A stretch of DNA of 64,000 nt, taken from contig NZ_PKEK01000039.1 in NCBI RefSeq assembly GCF_002863225.1, forward strand, positions 186,001 to 250,000. Reading direction: 5' to 3'. Below the pieces are notes generated by a model, which saw only the letters and a program-made list of their open reading frames with translations, had not been told where the DNA came from and did not search any database. The stretch comes from Mycobacterium sp. GTDB taxonomy: Bacteria; Actinomycetota; Actinomycetes; Mycobacteriales; Mycobacteriaceae. Position 1 is the stretch's first letter, and each line of letters starts with the position of its first letter. A program made the translations under genes and the position numbers. Positions 42,608 to 51,131 of the stretch are shown here, in pieces.

Positions 42608-44014
42608 TCAGGCGGTCGATGGTGACCCTTCGGCCGCGGGGCGCCAGCCGAAGGCCAATGCGGCGGCGATCAGTGCGGCCGTGCCCGCGGCCGACGCGAC
42701 GAACACCCATCCCCATCGGACGGCGGCGAGGTCCACACCCGGCTGGTAGATCATCGTCAACGCGGTTGTGCCGAGGACCATGCCCATCTGCCTGGCGGTA
42801 TTGATAACGGCCGATCCGGCTCCCCACCGATGGGGCGGCAGCGCCACACCCGTGACCGCGGAGAGGCTGGGCATCACCAACCCGACGCCGATGCCGGTGA
42901 ACAGCTGAGCGGGCAGATACGCGGTGAAGTAGTGCGGTACGGGCCCGATGGTGCACAGCCAGATCCCGATGCCGACCGCGTAGAGCGCCGCGCCGGCGGC
43001 GGCCACCGCGCCGATGCCGGCTTTGCCGATCAGCCGACCGGCAACCGTCAAAGACACGACTGCGACGACAATCGGACCCGGTGACAGACACAACCCGGCC
43101 ATGGCAGGCGGCATACCCCATACGGTGGTCAGCAGCAGGACACCGCTGAGCAGCATGGCACCGTGTGCTGACGAAAAAACCAGCAGCGCAAGGCAACTCG
43201 CCCACATCGGCAGGACTCGCACCGCGGCGAGATCGACCGCCGGCGAGGGATGGCGCAGCGAGCGCCACACCGCCAGCGCCATCCCGCCGACGGCGACGGT
43301 GAAGCCGGCCGCGATCGCGAAGGTGTTGTGATCGACGACCGGCAGCTCGATGAGCGCCCACACCAGGGCGCCGACGCCGACCACGAGACTCACTGCCCCG
43401 TAGAGATCGGGAACGCCGGTCCCGGTGCCGGTGGCTTTGGACAGCACGATGCCTCCGGCGACCACCGCCAGCAGCCCGATCGGCACGTTGACGAAAAAGA
43501 TCCAGCGCCAGGACAATTGGACGAGAAAGCCGCCTACCGGTGGACCGAGCGCGGCTGCCATCGCACCCACCGCCGACCAAGTGCTGACGGCTGCGGCGCG
43601 CCGCTGAGCAGGGACCGCCGCCAGCAGCAGCGCCAGCGAGCTGGGCATCAACATCGCGGCGCCGAGCGCCTGGACGGCCCGGGATATGACGAGCATCGCG
43701 AAGGAGCCGGACAGCCCGCAGGTGGCCGAGCCCAACGTGAAGACCACCAGCCCGGAGAGGAAGATCCGTCGATGCCCGTAACGGTCGCCGAGGCGCCCCG
43801 CCGGGTTCATGAAGGCCGCGAAGACGAGCGTGTAGGCGTTCAGGATCCACGACATCGCCCCGAGGTCGGCGGTGCCGAAGGCTTGCCGGATCTCGGGAAA
43901 AGCGATGTTCACGATGAACAGGTCCAGGCTCGCCAGGAAAGCGGCGGTCGACACCACCAGAATCGTGGCGGTCGGACGCGCGGCCGGCAGCGGCGTGGTG
44001 GTTGTTGTCGTCAC
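42608..44014 (-). CDS. MFS drug-efflux-type transporter (DHA2)
   Basis: A 468-aa transporter with about 14 TM helices. It has the DHA2 first-helix motif LDLFIVNIAFPEI, motif A as AGRLGDRYGHRR, and GPPVGGFLVQLSWRWIFFVNVPIG at TM5-6, classic EmrB/QacA features. The GTG start at 44014 (VTTTTTTPLP) fits the family and is preceded by AGGCGGG. The frame continues to an ATG at 44239, but that would overlap the divergent Nudix gene. The divergent spacer contains a 10-bp inverted repeat with 54-nt separation. The substrate is unknown. Confidence 0.88.
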   Translation of the reverse strand: MTTTTTTPLPAARPTATILVVSTAAFLASLDLFIVNIAFPEIRQAFGTADLGAMSWILNAYTLVFAAFMNPAGRLGDRYGHRRIFLSGLVVFTLGSATCGLSGSFAMLVISRAVQALGAAMLMPSSLALLLAAVPAQRRAAAVSTWSAVGAMAAALGPPVGGFLVQLSWRWIFFVNVPIGLLAVVAGGIVLSKATGTGTGVPDLYGAVSLVVGVGALVWALIELPVVDHNTFAIAAGFTVAVGGMALAVWRSLRHPSPAVDLAAVRVLPMWASCLALLVFSSAHGAMLLSGVLLLTTVWGMPPAMAGLCLSPGPIVVAVVSLTVAGRLIGKAGIGAVAAAGAALYAVGIGIWLCTIGPVPHYFTAYLPAQLFTGIGVGLVMPSLSAVTGVALPPHRWGAGSAVINTARQMGMVLGTTALTMIYQPGVDLAAVRWGWVFVASAAGTAALIAAALAFGWRPAAEGSPSTA

Positions 44015-44039
44015 GCCCGCCTCGCGATTGATTCGATCG

Positions 44040-44113
44040 GCAGCGGTATCGCCGTCGCCGATTGCTGGATATAGGCAACAATACTTAGGCGGCCGGCGGC
44101 GGGATACCGCTGC
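44040..44113. promoter_or_regulatory. Long-range inverted repeat in the MFS/Nudix divergent promoter
   Basis: Arms GCAGCGGTAT (44040-44049) and ATACCGCTGC (44104-44113) are perfect complements 54 nt apart and occupy most of the 129-bp divergent spacer. They could be paired regulator sites or an RNA hairpin. No adjacent regulator gene. Confidence 0.35.
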
Positions 44114-44143
44114 GCGGGTTGCATTGGTCACTACGCTCGCCTG

Positions 44144-44860
44144 ATGACCATCCCGTACGACGATGCGCTGCGCGAGCAGATTCGCGGCCGGCTCGCTGCT
44201 CATCGCCGACGGGTGGTGGCCGACCCGACCAAACGCCACGCCGCTGTCGCGGTGCTGCTGGTCGACTCCGAGGTCGGTGAGGACAGAATCGACCCGGCGC
44301 CGGTCGACGACTGGATCGCCGGACGTCCGATGCCGGAGGCCCTCGACGGCCGCATGGTCGACGTGTCAGGAGGAGCAGCTTTTCTTCTGTGTCGCAGGAC
44401 ATCTCGCCTCACGTCGCATCCCGCCCAGTGGGCACTTCCGGGCGGGCGGCTGGACCCGGGGGAGGGTGCGGTCGACGCGGCCCTCCGCGAAGTCGAGGAG
44501 GAGGTCGGGATCACCCTGACCCCGTCTGCGGTGTTGGGCCTGCTCGACGACTACCCGACCCGGTCCGGATATGTGATCACACCGGTGGTGCTCTGGGGTG
44601 GCGGCCGGCTCGATCCGCAACCCGCTCCCGACGAAGTGGTGGCGGTCTACCGGGTCGGCTTGCACCAACTGCAGCGTTCGGACTCGCCGCGGTTCATCAG
44701 CATCCCGGAGAGCCCCCGGCCGGTTGTGCAGATACCGCTGGGCAATGACCTGATCCACGCCCCGACCGGCGCCGTGCTGCTGCAGTTGCGCTGGCTGTGT
44801 CTCGACGGCCGCAACGATCCGGTCGATGAATTGGAACAGCCGGTCTTCGCCTGGAAGTGA
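44144..44860 (+). CDS. Nudix hydrolase
   Basis: A 238-aa Nudix enzyme. The Nudix box is exact: G101-x5-E107-x7-R115-E116-V-x-E119-E120-x-G122-I. The fold resembles the CoA-pyrophosphatase/NUDT7-8 group (ALPGGRLDPGEG preceded by ...LTSHPAQW), so hydrolysis of CoA or a nucleoside-diphosphate derivative is likely. It is a cytosolic monocistronic gene, divergent from the MFS gene. It converges with the LLM gene, whose stop lies 11 bp away. Confidence 0.9.
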   Translation: MTIPYDDALREQIRGRLAAHRRRVVADPTKRHAAVAVLLVDSEVGEDRIDPAPVDDWIAGRPMPEALDGRMVDVSGGAAFLLCRRTSRLTSHPAQWALPGGRLDPGEGAVDAALREVEEEVGITLTPSAVLGLLDDYPTRSGYVITPVVLWGGGRLDPQPAPDEVVAVYRVGLHQLQRSDSPRFISIPESPRPVVQIPLGNDLIHAPTGAVLLQLRWLCLDGRNDPVDELEQPVFAWK

Positions 44861-44871
44861 ATCCCGGCTCA

Positions 44872-45954
44872 CTACCGGCGCGTGCGCCGGTCTCCGGCCT
44901 GGAGCGGGGCCTGCGCGACGAGCGGTCGGCTCGGAATACGTTGTCGCAGAACGGGTGCGACGTCCGACTGGAAAAGCTCCAAGCTTCGGCGTTGCTGAGC
45001 CCGCGTGACACCGTCGGCGTCGGCACTCACATGCATCACTTCGTGGCCCAATTCCTGGTGGTATCGCCCGACCTTGTCGATGACCTGTTGCGGGCTGCCG
45101 ACCAGAGCGGAGCTGCGCTCGATGAAGTCGTCGATCGTGTCGAACACCACCGGAAGTCCGGCGCGACGGGCGAACGCCCGGCGGGCTTCGAACGTCGGAC
45201 GATACGCCGACACCGCTTCTTGCGACGTGGGCGTCACATAGAAGCCGGCAGTTCCGGCGCCGACCAGCGCATCGTCGGGGTGATGCCCGTAGTGCTGCCA
45301 TCGTTCACGGTAGTGACGCACCAACTCGGCGTACGGCTCGACCGAGTTGGTGACGTTCGCGGAGAAGATCGGGTCGCCGTGGCGAGCCGCCAGGTCTACT
45401 GATTCCGTGCTGGTCGCACTCCCGTGCCAGATCCGGATCCGGCTTTGCAGTGGACGTGGAAGGGCCTTGGCGTGCACCAGTTCTGGCCGGAATCGCCCGG
45501 ACCATGTCACGTCGTCGCTGTCCCACAGCAGGCGGAACAGTTCGTATCCCTCGCGATTGCGGTCCCACTGGTCGGCTGTGGAGACGTGGAACAACTCGGC
45601 CTGGGCCGCTCCGTTGCCCTTGCCGATGATCAGTTCCAGGCGCCCACCGGACAGGTTGTCCAGAGTCGAGTAGTCCTCGAAGGCGCGGACCGGGTCCAGC
45701 AGGCTCAACGTCGTCACCGCGGTGAACAGGCTGATTTCGGTGGTGCGCGCCGCGATGTTGCTGAGCACGACCGGCGGTGAGGACGAGATGAAAGGGTCTT
45801 CATGTCGCTCGCCGACCGCGAAGCCGTCGAAGCCCAACTCCTCAGCAACGACCGCCTTGTCGACGACCTCGCGCAACCGGTCGGCCGGGCTTTTCTTCTC
45901 GCCCGAGACCGGGTCGGGAACGTGAGTGATCAGGGTGATCAGCAGGAACTTCAT
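44872..45954 (-). CDS. LLM-class flavin-dependent oxidoreductase
   Basis: A 360-aa luciferase-like oxidoreductase (EELGFDGFAVGERHEDPFISSSP, STLDNLSGGRLELIIGKGNG, IRIWHGSATS). The ERHED segment and the GGRLELIIGKG loop mark the group-2 family of the SCO/Mtb type with FMN or F420. The ribosome-binding site before the ATG at 45954 is weak. It is a single gene. The substrate is unknown. Confidence 0.87.
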   Translation of the reverse strand: MKFLLITLITHVPDPVSGEKKSPADRLREVVDKAVVAEELGFDGFAVGERHEDPFISSSPPVVLSNIAARTTEISLFTAVTTLSLLDPVRAFEDYSTLDNLSGGRLELIIGKGNGAAQAELFHVSTADQWDRNREGYELFRLLWDSDDVTWSGRFRPELVHAKALPRPLQSRIRIWHGSATSTESVDLAARHGDPIFSANVTNSVEPYAELVRHYRERWQHYGHHPDDALVGAGTAGFYVTPTSQEAVSAYRPTFEARRAFARRAGLPVVFDTIDDFIERSSALVGSPQQVIDKVGRYHQELGHEVMHVSADADGVTRAQQRRSLELFQSDVAPVLRQRIPSRPLVAQAPLQAGDRRTRR

Positions 45955-46090
45955 TCGCCTATCAGGATTTCCTCGAGGGGACGCGGGCGAAGCGCCCCGG
46001 CGTCCCGCGACTGGTCATTCTTCTGCCGGGCAACACCACGTCATCAACATGGCGAGACGCCATCGCATTCCCGACACTTCGAGCCAATCG

Positions 46091-46597
46091 TCAATCAGTA
46101 TCCGGTTTTTCGGGTCGTCTGAGAGCTGCCGGCTCCGGGCTGCGGAAGCCCGGCCCGGGTTCGGGTGTCACGTTGTGCGCGGTGATCTCCTGCCGGCAGT
46201 GCGCACACACCAGCATCGGCTCGGCGGTCTGCTCGCACGGTTGGTGATGCAGCACGATCGGCGGGCCCTGCGGACTAGGCAGATGCTGGTCGCCCCACTG
46301 CATCAACACCACGATCGCCGCGAACAGGTCGCGGCCGGGATCGGTCAGCCGATACTCGTGGCGCTCGGGATCTGTTGCGTAAGGTACCTTTTCGAGTAGT
46401 CCCTTGTCGACCAAAGTCCGAAGCCGCGTCGACAACGTCGGCCGCGGGATCTGGAGGTTGCGCGCCAACTGGCCGAAGCGGCGCACCCCGAAAAACGCTT
46501 CGCGCAGGATCAGCAGAGTCCACCGCTCGCCCACGACCTCCAGCGCACGCGCGACGGACTCGCCGTCGAAGCGGTGGGACAGGTCGGGATACTCCAT
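46091..46597 (-). CDS. HxlR-family transcriptional regulator
   Basis: A 168-aa regulator with a winged-helix HxlR domain (residues about 15-105: VARALEVVGERWTLLILREAFFGVRRFGQLARNL, then RPTLSTRLRTLVDKGLLEKVPY). An unusual C-terminal extension with a CAHC (C-x2-C) pair and an upstream Cys (HHQPC) may bind metal or sense thiols. It is divergent from the flavoprotein operon at 46684. A perfect 25-bp palindrome sits between the two starts, the obvious operator for both. Confidence 0.9.
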   Translation of the reverse strand: MEYPDLSHRFDGESVARALEVVGERWTLLILREAFFGVRRFGQLARNLQIPRPTLSTRLRTLVDKGLLEKVPYATDPERHEYRLTDPGRDLFAAIVVLMQWGDQHLPSPQGPPIVLHHQPCEQTAEPMLVCAHCRQEITAHNVTPEPGPGFRSPEPAALRRPEKPDTD

Positions 46598-46610
46598 GGT
46601 TCACATAATG

Positions 46611-46635
46611 TACCGGTTCAAAAACTGAACCGGTA
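46611..46635. promoter_or_regulatory. Perfect 10-bp-arm palindrome, HxlR operator candidate
   Basis: TACCGGTTCA, centre AAAAC, TGAACCGGTA. It lies 14 bp from the HxlR start and 48 bp from the start of the divergent operon. An extra half-site GGTTCA (46598-46603) abuts the HxlR start codon, as a direct repeat of the left arm. Confidence 0.8.
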
Positions 46636-46683
46636 GTGCTAACGTGACAGAACCACCGCCACCGTCGTGTAAAGCGAGGACGT

Positions 46684-47814
46684 ATGGACACCGACGTCGC
46701 AACCGCGTCTGTGTTGGCGCGGGCCCGCGAGATCGCCGAGATGGCCCGCGGCATGGCCGACAAGATCGACTCCGCGCGCCGTCTTCCCGTTGAACTCGTT
46801 GACGCGCTACGGGATTCGGGATTACTGCGGGCCGGAGCGCCGGCCGAGGTCGACGCGTTGGAACTACCGGCAGGCACCGCGCTGCGATGCGCCGAAGAGG
46901 TGGCACGCGGCGACGCGTCGGCCGGTTGGTGCGTATCGATCGGGATCACCAGCACCTTGCTTGTCGGGTACCTGCCGCCGTCTAGTCGCGACGAGTTGTT
47001 CGGTGGCGGTCGGGGACTGGCCGCTGGGGTCTGGGCACCGCAGGGCACGGCGAGACGGGTGGCCGGCGGGGTGATGGTGTCCGGACGCTGGGCGTTCTGC
47101 AGCGGGATCACCCATGCCGACGTGTTGTTCGCCGGCTGTCTGCTGGAAGACCGGCCCGCCGTCGTCGCCTTGCCCACCGCGCAACTGCAGATCCTGGACA
47201 CCTGGCACACCCTCGGCCTGCGCGGCACCGGCAGTCACGACACGGTCGCCGACGAGGTCTTCGTCCCGGACGACCGGGTGCTCTCGATTTTCGACGGTCC
47301 GGTGATCGACCGTCCGCTGTACCGGTTTCCGCCCTTCGGGTTCTTCGCGGCGTGCATCGCAGCGGCCGCGATGGGCAATGCGCGGGCTGCGATCGAGAAC
47401 TTCGTCGATCTCGCCGGCAGCAAGAAGGGTGTTGCCGCGAGCCGTACGCTCGCCGAGCGGTCGACGATCCAGGCGGCGGTGGCGACCGCCGATTCGGCAC
47501 TCGAAGCCGCCCGGGCGGGTTACTACCAGGCCATCGAAGAAGCCTGGCGGGCAAGCGAAGACGGGTCACCGGTATCGCTGCAGGCGCGGACCAGGCTGCG
47601 ACTCGCCGCCACGCACGGTGCCCGCGTCTCCGCCGATGTGGTGCGATCGATGTACGACCTGGCCGGTGGCAGTGCCATCTATGACGGCGCACCGCTACAA
47701 CGACGCCTGCGTGATGCGTTCACCGCCACCGCGCACTTCCAGGTGAACGAGGCCTCGCGTGAGTTGCCCGGCCGCATCCTGTTGGGCCAGGCCGCCGAGG
47801 CGGCGATGTTGTGA
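46684..47814 (+). CDS. Acyl-CoA-dehydrogenase-type flavin monooxygenase
   Basis: A 376-aa flavoprotein of the acyl-CoA dehydrogenase fold in the HsaA/PigM-like hydroxylase branch: ALRDSGLLRAGAPAEVDALEL, GDASAGWCVSIG, VSGRWAFCSGITHADV, TWHTLGLRGTGSHDTVADEVFVP. The LRGTGSHD motif is typical of FMNH2-dependent monooxygenases rather than dehydrogenases. It is first in an operon with an LLM enzyme, an NADP-dependent MDR reductase and a PPOX-fold protein, and is divergent from the HxlR regulator, whose palindrome probably controls it. Confidence 0.87.
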   Translation: MDTDVATASVLARAREIAEMARGMADKIDSARRLPVELVDALRDSGLLRAGAPAEVDALELPAGTALRCAEEVARGDASAGWCVSIGITSTLLVGYLPPSSRDELFGGGRGLAAGVWAPQGTARRVAGGVMVSGRWAFCSGITHADVLFAGCLLEDRPAVVALPTAQLQILDTWHTLGLRGTGSHDTVADEVFVPDDRVLSIFDGPVIDRPLYRFPPFGFFAACIAAAAMGNARAAIENFVDLAGSKKGVAASRTLAERSTIQAAVATADSALEAARAGYYQAIEEAWRASEDGSPVSLQARTRLRLAATHGARVSADVVRSMYDLAGGSAIYDGAPLQRRLRDAFTATAHFQVNEASRELPGRILLGQAAEAAML

Positions 47815-48815
47815 GGTCGCCGATCGAAGCCGTCCTGCCGTTCTGGCTGGACCGGCCGGATCTGGAGGCGCTGGAAATCGCCGAAGCCGTTCAGGCCGCC
47901 GGGATCCGGGGGCTGTGGATCGGTGAGATGGCGACTTTCGACGCGTTCGCGCTGGCCACCGCCATCGGTGTCCGCGCCCCGAGAGTGGGCCTGCGCCTGG
48001 GGCCGCTGCCGGTCAGCGTGCGCACGCCCGCCTCGATCGCGCTGGGTGCCAGTTCGGTGGCAGCCGTCACCGGCGCCGAGGTCGACGTCGCGCTGGGGGC
48101 CTCGAGCCCGTTCATCGTGTCGGGTTGGCATGACCGGGACTGGTCACACAGTGCCGCGCGAATGCGCGAGACGATCGAGTGCCTGCGGCCGATACTGTGC
48201 GGGGAACGAGCGGACTATGACGGCCGGTTTGTCCGCAGCCACGGCTTCCGGTTACGGAACCCGTTGCCGCACAGCCGTATCGGCGTGGGCGCCTTCGGCC
48301 CGTCGATGCTGAAGCTCTCGGCTCGGATCGCCGACGAAGTGGTGCTGAACCTGGTTACCGTGCAGCGGGTTTCGCAGATTCGTCAGCAGATCGAGCAGCA
48401 TGCCACCGCCGCGGGGCGGGTACCGCCGCATGTGACAGCCTGGATACCGGTGGCGGTGCGGCCCGGTGCGGCCGCCTTACGGCAACTCGCCGGCCAGGTC
48501 GCGGTGTACCTCGCCCCACCCGGCTACGGCGAGATGTTCATCGAACTCGGCTACGCCGACCTGGTCGAACGGGCCCGCGCGGGTGCGCGGCGCGCGGATC
48601 TGGCGGCGGCGATTCCCGTCGAATTGGCCGGGCAGCTGGCGGCTTTGGGTACGCCCGAGCAAGTCGCCGACCGGATCCGGGCCTACCTGGATGCCGGCGC
48701 CGACACCGTCGCGGTGATACCCGTGACGGCCGAGGACCCCGCCGGCCGGATCGCGCTCGGATGCGCCGCCGACATCGCCCGCACGACCTCAACCGACCAG
48801 GAGAACGCCAGATGA
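47811..48815 (+). CDS. LLM-class oxidoreductase
   Basis: A 334-aa luciferase-like protein: IEAVLPFWLDRP, GLWIGEMATFDAF, RLGPLPVSVRTP, GAEVDVALGASSPFIV, RIGVGAFGPSMLKLSARIADEVVLNL. The sequence is of the mycobacterial F420-dependent type. The GTG start at 47811 overlaps the preceding stop by 4 bp (GTGA), and the following gene also overlaps by 4 bp. The operon is therefore translationally coupled, which makes a shared pathway likely. Confidence 0.87.
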   Translation: MRSPIEAVLPFWLDRPDLEALEIAEAVQAAGIRGLWIGEMATFDAFALATAIGVRAPRVGLRLGPLPVSVRTPASIALGASSVAAVTGAEVDVALGASSPFIVSGWHDRDWSHSAARMRETIECLRPILCGERADYDGRFVRSHGFRLRNPLPHSRIGVGAFGPSMLKLSARIADEVVLNLVTVQRVSQIRQQIEQHATAAGRVPPHVTAWIPVAVRPGAAALRQLAGQVAVYLAPPGYGEMFIELGYADLVERARAGARRADLAAAIPVELAGQLAALGTPEQVADRIRAYLDAGADTVAVIPVTAEDPAGRIALGCAADIARTTSTDQENAR

Positions 48816-49816
48816 GCACCGTCAACGTCCAATGCCGACTCGCCGAACGGCCGACCGAAGGGCTGTCGGCACGCAACTGGTCATTCGTCGAGGAGGCCAA
48901 ACCTACTGCCGCCGAGGGTGAATTCGTCGTCGGAGTGGAATACCTCTCGATCGATCCGGCAATGCGCACCTGGATGAATGCCGGGCGCAGCTACATCCCG
49001 CCGGTGGAGATCGGTGAAGTGATGCGGGCCCTGGGCGTCGGCCGAGTCTTCGAATCACGGCACCCAGGCTTCGCGGTCGGAGACGACGTGTCCGGGATCT
49101 TCGGTGTCCAGCGCTACGCGGTGTCCGACGGCAGCGGGGTCAACAAGATCGACACCAGTCTGGCGCCGGCACCGGTGTATCTCAGTGCGCTGGGCATCAG
49201 CGGGTTGACCGCGTACTTCGGCCTGATCGATATCGGACGCCCCGAGCCGGGCCAGACCGTACTGGTCTCCGGGGCAGCCGGTTCGGTGGGCAGCGTTGTC
49301 GGGCAGATCGCCAAGATCAAGGGCTGCCGCGCGGTCGGTGTGGCCGGCGGCGCGGACAAATGCCGGTGGCTCGTCGAGGACGTCGGATTCGACGCGGCGA
49401 TCGACTACAAGTCCGCCGACCTGCGCAAGGAACTCAAGACGCACGCTCCGGACGGGGTCGACGTGTACTTCGACAATGTCGGCGGTGCAACGCTGGAAGC
49501 CGCGCTCAACCGCCTGGCCCACGGTGCCCGCATCGTGCTCTGCGGCGCGGTGTCGCAGTACAACGACACCCCGCGGGGCCCGTCGAATTACATGCAGCTG
49601 CTGGTGGCACGTGCGTCGATGACCGGCTTCGTCATCTTCGACTATGCCGATCGCTACCCGGAAGCTGTTGTGCAACTGGGTAAATGGCTGAACAGCGGCG
49701 AGCTGCGGTCGCACGAGCAGATCGAGCGCGGCGACGTCGCCGACTTCCCCGACACCCTGGCCAAACTGTTCCGTGGAGAAAACACCGGAAAGCTCATTCT
49801 CGGGCTGGGGGAATAG
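48812..49816 (+). CDS. NADP-dependent oxidoreductase (zinc-independent MDR, PGR/CurA-like)
   Basis: A 334-aa medium-chain reductase of the prostaglandin-reductase/leukotriene-B4-dehydrogenase type. It has SIDPAMRTWMN near the N-terminus, the nucleotide-binding VSGAAGSVGSVVGQIAK loop, and DVYFDNVGG with LCGAVSQYN in the C-terminal half. It reduces activated C=C bonds with NADPH. The ATG at 48812 overlaps the LLM stop by 4 bp. The context suggests detoxification or degradation of an unsaturated carbonyl. Confidence 0.92.
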   Translation: MSTVNVQCRLAERPTEGLSARNWSFVEEAKPTAAEGEFVVGVEYLSIDPAMRTWMNAGRSYIPPVEIGEVMRALGVGRVFESRHPGFAVGDDVSGIFGVQRYAVSDGSGVNKIDTSLAPAPVYLSALGISGLTAYFGLIDIGRPEPGQTVLVSGAAGSVGSVVGQIAKIKGCRAVGVAGGADKCRWLVEDVGFDAAIDYKSADLRKELKTHAPDGVDVYFDNVGGATLEAALNRLAHGARIVLCGAVSQYNDTPRGPSNYMQLLVARASMTGFVIFDYADRYPEAVVQLGKWLNSGELRSHEQIERGDVADFPDTLAKLFRGENTGKLILGLGE

Positions 49817-49846
49817 CGCGACCGCAGGGACTAGTTGAATTGGGCC

Positions 49847-50275
49847 ATGGCTGCGTTTACCGAGACCCAACGTGAAGAATTCCTTGCCGACAAGCACGTC
49901 GCGGTGTTGTCCGTGGCGGCGACCGACGGACGTCCCCCGGCCAGTGCGCCGATGTGGTACGGCTACACACCCGGTGGAGACATTCTGGTCAACACCGGGG
50001 TGAAAGCCCGCAAGACCAAGCTGATCGAGAAAGCCGGCGTGGTGACGCTCACCGTGCAACGCGAGGAGCCGCCATATCAGTACGTGGTGGTCGAGGGCAC
50101 GGTCATCGACGCCACCACGCCCGCGCCGCTCGACGTGCGCGAGGCGATCGCCATCCGCTACCTCGGCGAGGAAGGCGGCCGCGCCTTCGTCCAGGGGATG
50201 GCCGATCAGCCGGGGATCCTGTTCACCATTCGGCCCGACCGCTGGATCACCGCGGACTTCTCCGGCGAGTTGTGA
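49847..50275 (+). CDS. PPOX-class split-barrel (F420-type) protein
   Basis: A 142-aa pyridoxamine-phosphate-oxidase-like protein (HVAVLSVAATDGRPPASAPMWYGYTPGGDILVNTG, with KARKTKLIEKAGVVTLTVQREEPPYQYV). The RKTKLI segment is typical of mycobacterial F420-dependent TIGR03618-like reductases. Start ATG at 49847. It is 30 bp after the MDR gene, so may be the last operon gene or have its own promoter. Confidence 0.85.
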   Translation: MAAFTETQREEFLADKHVAVLSVAATDGRPPASAPMWYGYTPGGDILVNTGVKARKTKLIEKAGVVTLTVQREEPPYQYVVVEGTVIDATTPAPLDVREAIAIRYLGEEGGRAFVQGMADQPGILFTIRPDRWITADFSGEL

Positions 50276-50282
50276 CCTTCGC

Positions 50283-50381
50283 GTTTTCGAGCATGCCGCG
50301 GCCCGTCGTGTCGCGGCCGCCGGTGACCCGACCCGACATAGGATGACGTTCTCGACAACGTCGGTCGGCAAGCTCGAAAAC
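50283..50381. promoter_or_regulatory. Paired inverted repeats upstream of hypothetical gene
   Basis: GTTTTCGAGC (50283-50292) and GCTCGAAAAC (50372-50381) are perfect 10-bp complements 79 nt apart. Inside lies a second, short one, GACGTT-N6-AACGTC (50345-50362). Together they span the 124-bp space before the gene at 50400 and could form an RNA leader or mark operator sites. Confidence 0.35.
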
Positions 50382-50399
50382 CCTTAGGAAGCAGCTCAA

Positions 50400-51131
50400 A
50401 TGGACCTGGACCGCATCACCAGCCCCATGCGGCTGGCGAGGGGATCGCACCAGCCCGGATCGGGCAAGGGGTGCGCGATGAACGTGATTTCCTACATCAA
50501 CGGCGACGAACAGATCACCGATTTCCCCGCGACGTCGGCCCGCCCGTTGGCGTCGTTCGTGCAGTTGTGCAACGACCTGCTGGCCGAACCGGATGGTTAC
50601 CTGTCACCGGAGAACAGCCTGCTGGTGCTCGACCTCGGATGGCTGACCGTGGGAACCGCGGACGTCGCCGACGCGATCCTGCACCTCTGGGTGACCAAAC
50701 TGCTGACCAGTCCGCCGTGGGGAGTCCTCCGCTATGCCGGCGACGAAGCGGCCAGGGCCATCGCCGACATCGCGGATCTGCATCGAACGTTCGTGCCCGG
50801 CGACGTGCCGTCGATCGTGAACTGGGACGGCGCCGCGCGGGCCGGCCGCGCCGCAGCCGAGGCGTCGGAAGGCGCCCAGTTGTATGCGGTGCGGGCAGCC
50901 TGCCAATCCACGGCGCTCGTCGAGACCGACGACTGGGACACCCTCGACGCCGTCACCGGAAATGCTCTGCGGGCGCACCGATTGGCCAACGGTGACGCCG
51001 GCGCCGCGCGAATCGTCGAGGTGACTCGCAACGCGATTCGGTCGTGGCGGCGCCTCGCCGGCCTGAGCGTGGTGGGCAACGATCCGATCCCGGTCGCCGG
51101 TGCCCGGACCCGCAAGGTAGTCGCGGCCTGA
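50400..51131 (+). CDS. Hypothetical protein, 243 aa
   Basis: An unrecognised protein. After a basic N-terminus a globular, mostly helical domain is seen (MNVISYINGDEQITDF..., LVLDLGWLTVGTADVADAILHLW, AARAIADIADLHRTF) with an Ala-rich middle and an Arg-rich C-terminal tail. No signal peptide, TM helix or cofactor motif. ATG at 50400 follows AGGAAGCAG. A second ATG at 50478 with AAGGGG before it could be the true start and would remove the basic leader. It converges with the MFS gene. Confidence 0.6.
   Translation: MDLDRITSPMRLARGSHQPGSGKGCAMNVISYINGDEQITDFPATSARPLASFVQLCNDLLAEPDGYLSPENSLLVLDLGWLTVGTADVADAILHLWVTKLLTSPPWGVLRYAGDEAARAIADIADLHRTFVPGDVPSIVNWDGAARAGRAAAEASEGAQLYAVRAACQSTALVETDDWDTLDAVTGNALRAHRLANGDAGAARIVEVTRNAIRSWRRLAGLSVVGNDPIPVAGARTRKVVAA

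Noticed and set aside
41997..44081. A 694-codon open frame running through the hemerythrin gene and on antisense to the MFS gene
   Set aside because: Only its last 193 codons match a family (hemerythrin). The remainder is a GC-rich antisense frame of the MFS gene, with Arg/Gly/Pro-rich nonsense composition. Hemerythrin starts at its own ATG at 42578.
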